A DNA stretch of 64,000 nt from Heterodera schachtii. Lineage: Eukaryota > Nematoda > Chromadorea > Rhabditida > Heteroderidae. The position numbers were made by a program, and so were the translations under genes. The notes beneath the pieces were generated by a model. That model ran no database searches. It saw nothing but the letters and a program-made list of their open reading frames with translations, and had not been told where the DNA came from. The stretch spans positions 200,705 through 264,704 of the forward strand of contig SIJG01000121.1 in NCBI GenBank assembly GCA_023374025.1, given 5' to 3'. Shown here piece after piece: positions 43,690-55,274 of the stretch (positions are counted from its first letter, which is position 1; every line of letters begins with the position of its first letter).

Positions 43690-44940
43690 TGACCGCAAAA
43701 ACTGCTGTGTTGTGTTTGTTGCTGCTGTTGTTGGAATTGGCCCAGCTGCGTTGGGCCCACGTACGATGATGAAAACTAAAAAAGAAAAATGGATTAGCAT
43801 GGTAAATAAACATTAGTATCAAAAGGTCAGTTGTCCCAAGTTTTAATTTCAAATACGCCACGGGTTCGGACCCACTGGACCGGTGGCGATTTTTCTACTT
43901 TTTTTACTTCAAAAAAATTCCATTCAAATTTTATGTCGGTGAATTAACGCCAAAATTGATGGGTTCAGAAAAAAAAATTTGTTTTTGGTGAGGAGAATGT
44001 GTTTACGACCACCAGCAGGAGTGCAGTTTTTTCAATATTTCTGAAGCCCACACGATGTATGGCAAAGTTTTCATTTTTTTTCTTTCCATTGTTAATTTCA
44101 AAAAGCCCACGAGAAAATTTTTTAAAAAATTTCGGACGGGTCCAGAAGGAACTTCTCCAATTGACAAATTTTTTTTTTGCAAAAGTCGTAAGTCTCGACT
44201 ATTTGACGTTGAGAATCCAATTTTCTTGGCCATTTGTTAACCAAGAAAGATTGGTCAAGTTGGTTACGTTGCATTTTTGTATAGGACACGGGTTCAAACC
44301 CGCTTGACAGTAACACTTTTATTATTTATTATTTTTTTGAATTTTCCCAACCTGAAATTGCGAATCCCGCTCATCCCTCAACGGCACCACCACCACCACC
44401 GATTGGAACGTCGACGACAAATTGGCATTGGCACCGCTGCTGGCACTGTGCTGCAACCGTTCCATCACAAACGCATTGGTTCAGTTGACGGAACGTGTGC
44501 TGGACGAGCGCATGTTTTTCACGTGGCATTTGCTAAATGGGAAATATTTAAAACGTTGCGAAATAAAGCCATTAAAAAATGACCCTAATATTGTAAGGGA
44601 GATATTTTTGAGAAAAATTTCGTGATTTTACATTTTGGGAGTTTTTGTGTAGAGCTAAAATCCCGAATCATTGTCAATACCGAAATCCTTCTTCAGGGCT
44701 CCAAAATTAATTTTTTAGTAATTAATCACTCACTAATTAATAATAAGACCATCCCACAAATTATCACCATTTTTGGTCACTCACCCCGTGCCAAACATTG
44801 CCACTGCGTTTGCTCCCCTCGTCCCCCAAAAGTTCAGTTGGAATGTGCTGTCCAAGCCGAACTGTGCGGACCGTTCAACAGATGTCGTCATTGATGCTGG
44901 TTGATGTTGTTGTTCACCACCACCGCCACCACCAATCATC
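43690..44940 (-). CDS. Q- and G-rich exons of an unrecognised gene
   Basis: Three minus-strand exons: about 44940-44785 (Gly run, then E-Q-Q-H-Q-P-A-S-M and F-Q-L-N-F-W-G-T-R-G-A-N, donor GTGAGT), 44532-44352 (L-Q-H-S-A-S-S-G-A-N-A-N-L-S-S-T then R-D-E-R-D-S-Q-F-Q, donor GTTGGG) and 43775 to about 43690 (S-S-S-Y-V-G-P-T-Q, poly-Gln, H-S-S-F-C-G). They follow the Disabled-like exons on the same strand and could be its low-complexity C-terminal part, but no motif proves it. A stop in the second exon (S-V-N stop T-N-A-F) again suggests an indel. An inverted partial copy is at 6785-8150. Confidence 0.4.
44243..44315 (+). repeat. tRNA-derived SINE-like module
   Basis: TTGGTCAAGTTGGTTACG then ACGGGTTCAAACCCG and the tail TTGACAGTAACACTTTTATTATT, matching the minus-strand copies at 6548 and 7503. 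Confidence 0.55.
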
Positions 44941-45194
44941 AGCAAAATGTTTCACCGTCACACTGACCGACGGTCTAAACAGTTTTAATTGCAATATAAA
45001 TAAAAAGCGGAATCCGTTGCCGACTTGTCAAAAAAAAATTTTTTTTTTTGGACTGGAGGTGGCCCTGGTCCTGTTTCAAGCACATCAGGCGTCGAGTTTT
45101 TTTTTGTTTTAATGTTTTGGGACCGCTGAACCCAACAATTATTTACATTTATTCGTTTGGGAATTTAAAAAAATTTCGGACCCAAAAATCACTC

Positions 45195-45351
45195 AAAGCT
45201 CCAAGTACAGCGTGTTGTTGTCCGTGTCAATGTCCAGGAATGTGTAAATGCCCTTCACACGGCACATTTGCTCTTTCCACTTGGCATGGCACATCAGCTG
45301 GACGAGCAACACATCGCACAATTTGATGAGAATTGAGAAGCATAAGGCCAA
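45195..45351 (-). CDS. Exon of an unrecognised protein
   Basis: After an acceptor at 45352 the minus strand reads L-A-L-C-F-S-I-L-I-K-L-C-D-V-L-L-V-Q-L-M, K-W-K-E-Q-M-C-R-V-K-G-I-Y-T-F-L-D-I-D-T-D and N-T-L-Y-L-E-L. The first half is hydrophobic. It lies between Disabled-like exons and Q-rich exons, so it may belong to that gene; I do not recognise it. Confidence 0.35.
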
Positions 45352-45633
45352 CTAAAAAAAATGGTTTTAAAAATTATTTCTTAGATTTCGTTTTTGAAAA
45401 AAAACCAACAGAAATTTTTTTTAATTGAAATTTCCTTATAAATTATCTTTTGAATTTTTATGTATTTTCTAAAGACACGCCAGGCAGTGCCTTAGTTGGC
45501 TGAAGAATTAATTGTTCTTTTTCTTGGGCGATGGGTAAAAATGGTTGTTTTGTGGCGCCAATCGATTGGCCATTTATAAGAAAATTATTTTTAAGTTCAC
45601 TCCATCCCTCCCTCATTTGTCAGCTCTCCTCAC

Positions 45634-47956
45634 CTGTTGGATGTTCTCCACCTCCAAATTGAGCAGGTCAGCCACCGCAACGCCACCGCCGCCAGTGCCA
45701 TTTTCAGTGTTCGATGCCGTGGAAAATGTCCTAAAAAGTGAAATGAGGGACGGCTTGGATGAGAAACTCAGTGCCAGGGACGGTCCCAGGGGGGGGGGGG
45801 GGGGGGGTACGCGGGGTACGTACCAGGGATGGGCTTTCGCGTTTCGCTTTCGCATATTTCGCCTTTTTTGGCACTTTCGCTTTCGCGTTTCGCATTTTGG
45901 CGCGAAACGCGACTTTTACACCCCTAAGAATTGGATTAAATTCCCCTAAAATTTTATAAAATTTTACCTATAAATTGGATAATTTTTATTGAAAACCTGT
46001 TTATAAATGCTCAGATTTCCAATTTTTTCCCCGGCGGCGCCTATCGGCACCGCGGCGCCACAAAACTCTTATTTTCCCTTAGAGAAATTTAAAATATCGC
46101 AAAATTTGGTCATTTTTTGTGAAAATCTGTCAACAAATTTTCAAAAATTTTCCCGGCGGCGCCTACCGGCGCCGCCTGCCCCCTCTTCCCAAAAAATTTT
46201 TGGAAAAAGAGTGCCTCAAATAAGCTTTTTATTGATTTTTAAAATTTGGAATAAAATTTTTAAAAAAAATGATTTTTCTTTATGATTTTAACTATTAAAA
46301 AGTTGTACGCTTTCGCGTTTCGCAATTTCGCGTTTTTTGGAATTTCGCGTTTCGCATTTATTTTCATTTCGCATTTTTTACTTTCGCAAATTTCGCGTTT
46401 CGCATTAAATTTTTGCTGAAAATTTTTGATTTTCCTTTCTGGTGCCCCCCCCAGACCTATCCTCACCCACATTTTCCAAAAAATTTCGCTAAAATTTCCG
46501 AAAAATCCACACTTTTTGATGAAAATCTGCTAAAAATGGCTCAAAATAGCAAAATTCGTCATTTTTTTGGACAAATGCAAAAAATTTTCCCGGCGGCGCC
46601 TATCGGCACCGCCGGAACCCCTGTTCCACAGAGTTTTTTGGGAAAACCATTGCAAAAAAAGAGGTGTGAAAAACAAACAAAAAAAAAGGTCGTCGCCCGA
46701 GGGGAGGTACCCCCCCGCAAGCCAAAATCCTTGGACCATCCCTGTATGGGACTCGGTTTTTTCGGGGACGGGAAAAATATCGCGCCGAAATATCGCCGCC
46801 GGAATATCACAGCCTGAAATATCGCCGAGACAAAATATCGCCGCAGAAATTTTTAAATTTTTTTTCAAACCTAGAAATTTTTCATAAAAAAATTCGTAGG
46901 AAATTTCTTAGTAAGAAAACTTCAAGAAAAAAATTTTTGAAAAAGTTTTCGGCGATTTTTTCGAAATTTTAAGAAAATTGCTAAGTTTTTCTCGCAAAAT
47001 TCCAAAAAAAAAATTCAATGATTTTTCTTGAAATTTTCTTATAAAAAATTTCTTAAGATTTTTTTTCTTGAAAATTTCTAAGTTTGAAAATTTTTCTTTT
47101 TAAATTTCTGCGGCGATATTTTGGGGTGTACCCGTTTTTTCAGCGCTTTCCTTCCCCTCTCTTCCAACAAAAATGAATGCATTTTTCCATAATTCGAAGA
47201 AGAATTTTTCTGTTTTCCCCAAAATTTCTTGGGATTAATTTTTGCAAGTAAATTTTTTTCTCGGTAAAAAAATTTGTTGTTTTGCAAAAAAAAAAAAAAA
47301 ATGCCTACCCGAATGGAGAGTACCGCGTGGTCCGCCGTCTGCGCCGTTTTCACCCCGTAAAATTTGTGTTTGCCGTCCGCCGTGCCGAAAATGAAGCCAA
47401 AGGCGCGCGCATCCGCCGCGGGGCAATGAACGAAATTTTGGCGACCGGAAAATTGTAGAACACAGCCTAAAATGGAGGGGGGAAATAGGCATTTTTGCGG
47501 ATTGATTGGTCCAGGTTTTCTGGGCGCTAAAATTTGAGGCGCAGGACACGAACCTGGCGGCCTGCTTTTGGCGCAATTACGAAGCACCCCCGAAAATTTT
47601 CAAAAAAAAAATTTAATTTTTTTAATAAATTTTGTTTTCTAAATCTTATGGTGAATTAGCAAGTTGTTCAAATTTTTATCCATAATCGCAAAAAAAAAAA
47701 ATTTTTTTTTTTCTTTAAATTATAAAATAAATTATCTATTAAGAACTAATTAAAATTAAATTTATTTTAATGGGCTCCGACTACTCAATTCCCTCTCCAC
47801 CAACAAACAACCCAACGAGAATGACGTACCCCCGACATTTCGTCGCGCAGCTTCAGCCCGTCCAACGAAATGTTGAGCACCACGCGCGGCTCGGCTTGTG
47901 CGACCCGATGGCCTTGACGCTCATTTTGGCCAGTCGCATTTGCCGATGAATTTGGC
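45634..47956 (-). CDS. Disabled-like (Dab) PTB-domain protein, partial
   Basis: Exon 47956-47830: [12 protein letters not shown], then after a one-base shift [17 protein letters not shown]. Exon 47466-47309: [29 protein letters not shown] in segments. These match the middle and last strands of the Dab PTB domain (N-I-S-L-S-G-I-K, R-A-F-G-Y-V, I-K-T-x-Q-x-A-E). Exon 45730-45634 gives [14 protein letters not shown], resembling the D-L-L-D-L-E segment after the domain. Dab proteins bind NPxY tails of LDL-type receptors and aid endocytosis and signalling. The first PTB exon is not seen; the exon ending the domain helix is missing between 47.3 and 45.7 kb, which holds repeat elements. Confidence 0.65.
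45826..46741. repeat. TTTCGCG-repeat element with CAGGGATGG ends
   Basis: CAGGGATGGGCTTTCGCG at 45826 and CCATCCCTG at about 46736 form an inverted end pair. Between them are TTTCGCGTTTCGC arrays (45835-45915, 46310-46410) and two or three copies of a CCCGGCGGCGCCTATCGGC repeat. No target duplication is visible. Confidence 0.5.
46780..47125. repeat. Inverted repeat with ATATCGCCG array
   Basis: AATATCGCGCCGAAATATCGCCGCC...ATATCGCCGCAGAAATTTTTAA is mirrored by TTAAATTTCTGCGGCGATATTTTG at 47100-47122. AT-rich loop. Probably another short element. Confidence 0.6.
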
Positions 47957-48399
47957 CTATTTATAAAAATAAACGCGATGAAAAATGTTTGGCAAAAAAA
48001 AAAACAATAAATTTGGCAAAAAATTGTCATCGGGAAAAAGAAAGACCACCAAAACAAACTCTGTTTTGGAGTTATAAAAAGCATTGGTATTGCCGCAACA
48101 AAATGTTTTTGAAAAAGGAGGCCAGAAATTAAGGGAATGGCAAATTTTTTAAGTGTCAGCGCCGCAAAAGTCGGCCAATCAACGCCATATGTGCACTTTA
48201 TTTCTTATTTGTAATAGTTTTTTTTTATTAAGAAAATAAAATTTAAAGAAATTCCCTCGCAAAAACATAAAATTTTTGTCGAAAAAATACACTAGGGCTC
48301 ATTTAGTTAACCACCCTAAATGAATACACAAAATGCTCACTTTAATCATGCAATATTTGAAAAATTTGTACAATGAATGCATTAGTACAAAGTTTTACC

Positions 48400-50527
48400 A
48401 ATTGCGGTGTGTTTGTGTGCTCCTCGCCGATTCTTCGTTGGCGAACAGTGCCGAATTCGTCCGAATTGTCCACCCCAAATTTGTGCCACAATGTCAACAA
48501 CACCTTCAACAGGAAAACAAAAAGTGTGTCATAATTTGAAGAAAAGTTTTCTGTTTTTAAGGACAATGAAATTAATTTTTCTTCGGTTCATGTATTTTAA
48601 AATATTAAAAAGTTCAATTTCCAATTCTCAATTGAAAAAGCCGCCAAATGGAGAAACGCCAAAAACCGTCATTTTTGTTTTAACAAACTCTGTTTTGAAA
48701 TTTTTTGAAGACGCTGATGTTACCGAAAGAAAACAAAATTTGCGAAATATTCAAAAATCCAGACATTTTTTTCCGAACTATTTCAGGTAACGAATTCTTT
48801 TTTTTTGTAATTTTTTGCTTTTTTTTTGCGGGAACGTATTGTCTCTGCAATATTATTTTGTTCCAATTCTTCCGTCCCCACCTCACCTTGGCTCCAATCG
48901 CGCAGCTCAACCGCAGTCTCCCACAGCAGCAGAGCGGCGGTGTTGGCACGAAAATTGATGGCACATTGGAAGACGGTTTGGCCATTCAATGCCATCCCCC
49001 GTCGATTGCTGCGCCAATGGCACAACAGCACAATGTCAATGGCACTCGCTAGACAAAACAAAATGAAATTTTTTTTTGAAAAATTTAACAAAAATTTCTC
49101 ACTGGGAATTTTTTCATATATTTTTTCCTCTAAATTTTTATTTTAGGTTTGGGAATTGAAAAAAAATTTTCGGAGGGGACGAACAAAATCCTATCACTCG
49201 AACAAAATTTGGAAGGTTTATTTGAAAAATTAACCTTGGCACTCCCAATTCGGCGTTGTTGGAATGCCCTTTTTTGTTGGTGATGCTGTAGAGGAAAGAG
49301 AAGCCGAAGCAGCAGCAGAATTGTCGTCATCACCCTTCGAAATTGCAGCAACCAAAAGGCCTAAAAAGGAAAAAATCATTGCAAATTTATATAAAAAAAC
49401 AGGGAAGCCGAAGTGCACCCGTAAAAAGTCGTCAGATTCACATTTTTTATGAAAAATATTGTTTTTTTTAAATTTTGGTATGAAAAATTTAAAAATTATG
49501 TTAGGGTGTGAAAAAAAAATTGTTTGAAATTTTTTTTTGAATTCTAACAATAAATATATAAGAAATGGTTCGACAGTGTTGCCAACAGATGCCGTCAAAC
49601 ACACGGGGGTGGAGATCGTTGTCATTTTTCAGAAAAAATGTCTAAAATTCTAAAATTTTTCTCGGACAACAAAATTCGCTTCCAGTAAATTATGAAAAAA
49701 AAGCGTTGAACTTTTCGGTTTAGGGACGATCTCAGCGAAGCATTTTTGCATTTTGACCGCCTTGAAAACATGTTTAAAAAGTTGACATGACGGTAAATGT
49801 ACTGGTTTTTTGCGTCCCGGACATTCTCTTTACCAACACCAACCCAATGCCAAACATGGCCGCCATCCTCAACGGCAACTCCTTGCTCATCAGCCTCGGC
49901 CGTGAGCAGGGCATGCGCCGGGCACAACTCGCCATGGATGCCGGAGAACACAATGCCATTGGCCAACAGGGCATCACCCTAAATGAAAATTTTTTGATTG
50001 AATTTTTTGACTCAAAAAAGAACCAATAAAAAGCTTTTTATTAAACGAAGCCAAGATTTAAATTAATTGTTTTAAAACCCTAAACCTCATAAAAAAATAT
50101 AACTCGTTAAAATTTTGAATAAACCCACTTTAAAATATTGGCAAAAAATTTTGGGTACAATTTTTGGAAAATCCCAAGGAAATTAGCGGTCCACCGATAG
50201 ACAACACCGTAGGATAAGTTTTGTTAATTTTAACGATGATACCCGTCAAGAAAAAAAAGTCTCAAAAAAACAACAGGGTATGAGTTTTTCTTGGTTTTTT
50301 TATTTTTAATTTTTTAATTTTAATTGGCCCGACTTTTTGACCCCTTTATTTCATGAATGGGGGGGGGGGGGGGGTAAGGCATTTTTTTGGTAATTTTCTC
50401 ATTAAAATTTAAAAATTACCATTTATGAATGCGCTGTTATTGCTCTGAGAAAGACTGCCCCACGTGTTCAGCGAGTTGGCACTCCAACGGTGAATCAGTC
50501 CGAAACTGGCAACGGATGAAAAGGCAT
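48400..50527 (-). CDS. Rpn1 (26S proteasome PSMD2)-like segments
   Basis: Minus-strand exons in Rpn1 order: 50527-50420 (S-V-A-S-F-G-L-I-H-R-W ... A-F-I-N), 49978 to about 49803 (A-L-L-A-N-G-I-V-F-S-G-I-H-G-E, P-A-H-A-L-L, then after a one-base shift L-P-L-R-M-A-A-M-F-G-I-G-L), about 49345-49230 (a Ser/Lys linker), about 49055-48890 (L-A-S-A-I-D-I-V-L-L ... G-M-A-L) and about 48545-48400 (L-L-T-L-W-H-K-F then N-S-A-L-F-A). Over 53 positions the first two align to human PSMD2 without gaps (A-L-L-A-C-G-I-V-N-S-G; R-L-G-S-I-F-G-L-G-L), by my recollection of that protein. Rpn1 is the base scaffold that docks ubiquitin receptors. The N-terminal and C-terminal thirds are not found and similarity is patchy, so this may be a degraded copy. 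Confidence 0.5.
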
Positions 50528-51424
50528 CTGACGGAAAATGGCAATTTAACAGAAAAATGTAAACAAAAAGGAATTCGGGTTCATTTAAGTCATAGGCAAT
50601 AACGGATGAAAACGGGTGGACGGCACATTAATTGGAATGAAAAGTGGGGGAAGGACGGAGCGAAAATGAGTAAATTCGTGATTTTCACGACATAGAATTT
50701 ATAAAATTTCTGTTTGTTTGCCTAGCTTTCTGAATAAATTCATGAAGAATTCAAAAAAAAAACTTTTAGAAAAAGCGAGACGCAAAAAAGCGTTTAAAAA
50801 GGTTTTCTTTTGCACGGACCCTTTCGCAAAATTAGGACCGACCGACTCCAATTCCACCAGATTTATGAAAGACAAAAAAAAAAAAAAATTACCACTCCAC
50901 GTTGATGCCTTTGTCCGAATTGCACAGCGAAGTGCAGGCGCACACTCATTGAACCTGAAAAATCCGGCAATTTTATAGGCAAAATCATAGGTTTATTGGT
51001 GCAAAAACAAAAAATTTTTTTGGAACTAATCTGAAAATTCTAAAAACACGTTTTTACGAGTATTTTGGGGCGCGGGGTTGAACCCGACCTCCTTTTTGGC
51101 CAATTCCTAAACCCGAACCTGAACCGAACAATTTTTCGAATGCATTGCCTTGACCATATTTTAAAAAAATAATTTAATTTACGCATTCATGGGGCATTTT
51201 GCAGTTTGGTCATACAAAAGTCGAAAATTTGGAGTTTTCGAAAAAAAAAAGTTAGGAATTCGGGTTCAGCATTTGGAATTGGCCAAAAAGGAGGCCGGAG
51301 ATTTATTATTAGGGACGGGGTGTTTCCAATTACTTCCGAAAAAAATAAAAAAATTTTAATTTCTCCTAAGACCTTCGTGTTTTTCAAGTGTTTGATTAAT
51401 TAATTAAACTCATTGTAAAAAACG

Positions 51425-52045
51425 GCCCAAATACCCCGCACAACCTGAACGTCCTGTACGGCATCATCTTCACCTGATGAGCCAGAGATGACGGCTGTCG
51501 ATGAACAGCACCGCCTCGTCGTCGTCGTTCAAATGCCCTAAAATTTGACCCCCCGTGGACTCCCCCCCCCCCTTTTCTCACAATGTCCTGAGAATTGTCG
51601 ATTGCATCTCCTCATTGTTCACCGTCATCAATGACAATGTTTTTTGTTGCCTGTAAAAAGCAATATAAAAATTAAATTTCGTTGGTGGACCCTCCAAATT
51701 TTGAGGGGAATGAATGGCTTGAATGGGTGCAACTATGTTCCACTCCCCGAAAATTAAAAAATGTCAAACTTAAAGAAGCCTTGATGTTATAAGAAAAGTA
51801 TTCTAATTTTAAGACTTTTTTGAAAAATTCTCTTGGTTTGACAATTTTTTCGGACTTTTTTTTTTGGGGGGGGGGGGAATTTAGGCCAATTTTTCAAGAA
51901 ATTGTTAAATTTTCAGAAATTTTTCCCTATAAATCCCATCCATTTCCCTCCACCTTGGCACACGAAGGGCGGTCAAAATTGCCTCATCGCCAGCCTTGTT
52001 CATGATGAGGCCCCGGAACTGTTCAGCCATGGCAAATGCCGGATG
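51425..52045 (-). CDS. Isolated exons, gene not recognised
   Basis: Three minus-strand exon-like frames with fitting splice borders: 52045 to about 51952 (P-A-F-A-M-A-E-Q-F-R-G-L-I-M-N-K-A-G-D-E), about 51652-51590 (Q-Q-K-T-L-S-L-M-T-V-N-N-E-E-M-Q) and about 51543-51480 (L-N-D-D-D-E-A-V-L-F-I-D-S-R-H). They lie upstream of the Rpn1-like exons and could belong to the same transcript, but I could not place them in that protein. Confidence 0.35.
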
Positions 52046-52249
52046 TTGGGCTAAAAATGGACAAAATTTTGACAGACATTTTTAAGGCGCGAGTAAAATT
52101 AACCAAATCAAGAGTTTTTTGGATCATTAGAAACTCAGGGAGTCGGTCTAAAAAACAGAGCCAAATCAAAAGCCGAGAAATTGGGGGGGGGGGGGGGAGA
52201 AAATAGACCTGGATTGAATGATCACAATTGTTAATATCAAATAATTCCC

Positions 52250-53885
52250 AATTGTAAGACACATTTCCCGAATACGTCGTCCCGCGCCTCGAAATTCTTT
52301 TAAAAAGTTTTCAGCGATAATTTGAAAAAAGCAAAAAAAATTTAGTTTTTCCGCTGGCCAAGCAGAATATTTCGATTTGGTAAGGGTACTGCTCCCGGAC
52401 GATTAAAAAAAATTTTTTTTTTTTGTCCGAACCCATGGAAAACACAAAAATCACATTTAAATTAGCTTATTGAAATTCAGGTGAATTTTCCACAATAAAA
52501 AAACGAACCACAAGTTTGTTACCAAGAATAGACACCCAACGACGAATTGTAAAAAAAATTTTTTTTGTAATTTTTCTGAAGTTTTCAATTTTATGACTTT
52601 TTCATATGATTTCGTTAAAAAATTTCATAAATTTCTGTCATTGTCTGAATAAAAGCGCTGGGTTTATCACCATTTTTCGCAGATTTAATGGCATTTATTT
52701 TGGGGAAATCGAATTCAAATTTCCGACCCATCACTGACATTTAATTCTTGGCGCCACAACCCACAACCAGAAAAAGTGCCGAACCCCGGCAAATGCCAAG
52801 TGCCCATGGTAAACCCCAAAAGCAAACCGTGAACAAAAAGCGATGGAAGTGTTGAGTCAAACGCAATTTGTTCACTATCTGCCGCTCTTTTTTTTTGTTC
52901 CGTTTGTCCGCACATTTTTTCATCCTAAATTTTGGCAATTTTTAAAACATTTGCATCATTTTTCGGTGTTCTTCGGCATTTATAATTCAAAATCTTTGTC
53001 CAAATTAACCGCGCAAGTGTTAAATCGTTAATTTTTGACCAAAGAAGGGATGGTCCGTTAGTTTTGCAAAATTATTTTGTGATAATAACTCTTAAAAGTT
53101 GCTCCAGTAGCTTTTCAGACATCTGATCATGAATTTGATGATATCCATTTTGTGGTCAATTCTTTTTGCCTTTTTAATGATAACACTCTTAGTAACACCC
53201 AATAACCTTTCAAGAAGTCCACTCTCATTGCCGGGAAGAGTTTGGCCGAATAAAAACAATTGTTTCTGGTCAGACATCATTTTCTGAGAATTAATTACCA
53301 TTTGTACAAAACAAGATTTGTTGTACATTAAATAACAAATGTGCGAAAAATGGTAAAAACAACGAGGGGAAGCAATTCGGTGATTTGGAAAAGTCAATTG
53401 GACGCTTAAAATACAGTAGAGCACTGGGAATTACACCTTGACCGGATTTCGGGAATTTTGCCTGGAATTTCCACCAAATTGACATGGTCTGTATTTCCTG
53501 AATCAAGAATATTGATTCGAAAATTTGCTACAAAGAATTACTGCCGAATGGTGTGGTCACGAATTTAGGACAGTCAATCGAAGAAATTTAAATTTTTGCT
53601 CATTCTGACATATTTTTGGACAGGACAAAGAAAAACAAATAATTTTTGTTTGACGCCTACTCTTTTTGTCCCATACTTTTTATTTTCAATTTGATTATTA
53701 GGCTCAAAAAAATGCTTATATGAATCTTATTGTTGTATTTTTTGACATATGGAAAAGCATAAAAACCCAAACAAATGAATATATTAAAACGAAAGAAGCA
53801 ACAAATAAATGTGAGGTGCAATTATCCAATCAATCTCCATTCGTAATGATCGATCATTTGTCATTTCCCAATAATTCATTCACTT
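52250..53885. other. Stretch without a supported gene
   Basis: A hydrophobic minus-strand frame at 52938-52741 (F-L-F-T-V-C-F-W-G-L-P-W-A-L) could be a membrane exon but has no partner. Another minus frame at 53424-53092 shows no known domain. Confidence 0.35.
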
Positions 53886-53889
53886 TTTC

Positions 53890-55274
53890 TTACGCTTCTT
53901 CTTTTGACATTGGCCTTAATTAAGTGTGATTTAAATTAGATTTAAAAGCAAAAAGCTGTTGCTCTCAGACTCACTCAATGCACTTGGCATTGTCCAGCCA
54001 AAAATACACACTGTTCAAATTGTCCAAAGTTTCGTCCTCCCATTGAACCATCGCCGTCCCCCCAATTTGGAATCGTTTAATTATCAAACGGTTGCCCAGT
54101 TGGCCTTCTTTCTCCAATGTCAGCTTCTCGTTGGTCCGTTCGTTCACCAATTCAAAAGGCGAAACTTCCGTTGCTATTGGGCCAATTCGAATTTTGTAAC
54201 TGGCCGAAGAAGTGGTGGTGGAACGAAGAAATGCCTAAACAATTGAAAATGGAAAAACAAATGGCAACCAATCCAAGATGTTTACGAAAATATTGCCACA
54301 CCTCTTTAAAACGGTTGACCCATTCAATGGTTCGTGACATATTGTCACTGTAACTCAGTTCCTTCGGCTGCCCATCCTTTCCCGGAGTGTGCAACCATTC
54401 AAACAACGCTTGGCCAGCAGTTGGAGTTGCACTTGGACCAATTCCTTCGGCGATCAAACAATCGAAATGGATTGAATTCAACTGATTGAGATCAGTGAGA
54501 ATTGTTGGCGAAGTATGACGCAGCAAATTGTCCAACTGAGCACCACCAGGAAAGGACAAGCGGCGAATGTTTGGCGTAAAAATTGGCCAAATTTCACGGA
54601 CGAAAGCATCCCAAATTGGCTGTTCATCTGTGCCGAATGGGGAAAGCCACAGACTCAAGTTGGTGCCTCTTTTGTCGAAAATTTGCTGATTGGAACGAAG
54701 GAATGCGCTGACGAAGTGATCGATACACCTGAAAAGCAAATGCTTTACATAAACAATATCAGTGAAAATCCTTTGATTTACTCAATTCGGAGGGAATGAA
54801 AGCGAATTTTGCTGTGCAGCGAATGGTCAGGCAACGGAAATGGCATCAAATCGTCGCCATTGACATTCGTTACCACAGCGAATTTTGTTTTTGATCCATT
54901 TTGTATATTCTGATTTCTCTCCAAAGTGTCAATTCGCTTTTGCCATCGAAATACGCGTCCACCAGCGAATTGAAACGAGGCGAAAGCAATGCCAATTTGA
55001 GACCGAGTTGAGGACGGTCAAAGAATGGGAACATATCCTTCAAATGACATCGCTAATCCAACTGAAATGCGGGAAAAATAATTGAAATGTGAAACTTCTG
55101 ATTTTTAAATGTTTCCTTACCGCGGTTCATTTTCGTGGCCACGCGAACACTTTGTCCAAGTGATGTCACAACTGAGCCCAACGATTGCTGTTGATTTCCA
55201 CCAATTGCTGCAGAAGAAATGGGGCGATGGTCGGCGGAGGAATGCTTTTTCTTTTGTTCAGCGGGTGATGCCGT
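53890..55274 (-). pseudogene. F-box-like family member, start codon lost
   Basis: All five family exons are present: 55274-55121, 55061-54782, 54728-54302, 54234-53975 and 53914-53890. Exon 3 is well kept (S-A-F-L-R-S-N-Q-Q-I-F-D, E-I-W-P-I-F, F-E-W-L-H-T-P-G-K-D-G-Q-P-K), as is exon 4 (Y-K-I-R-I, F-E-L-V-N-E-R-T-N-E-K-L-T-L-E-K). The codon matching the start ATG of the 40055 paralogue is ACG (55274-55272); exon 1 ends at a different donor (CGCG/GTAAGG), which changes the phase; the F-box exon has an extra two bases after S-D-V and a further shift near 54890. Probably a recent pseudogene. Confidence 0.75.
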
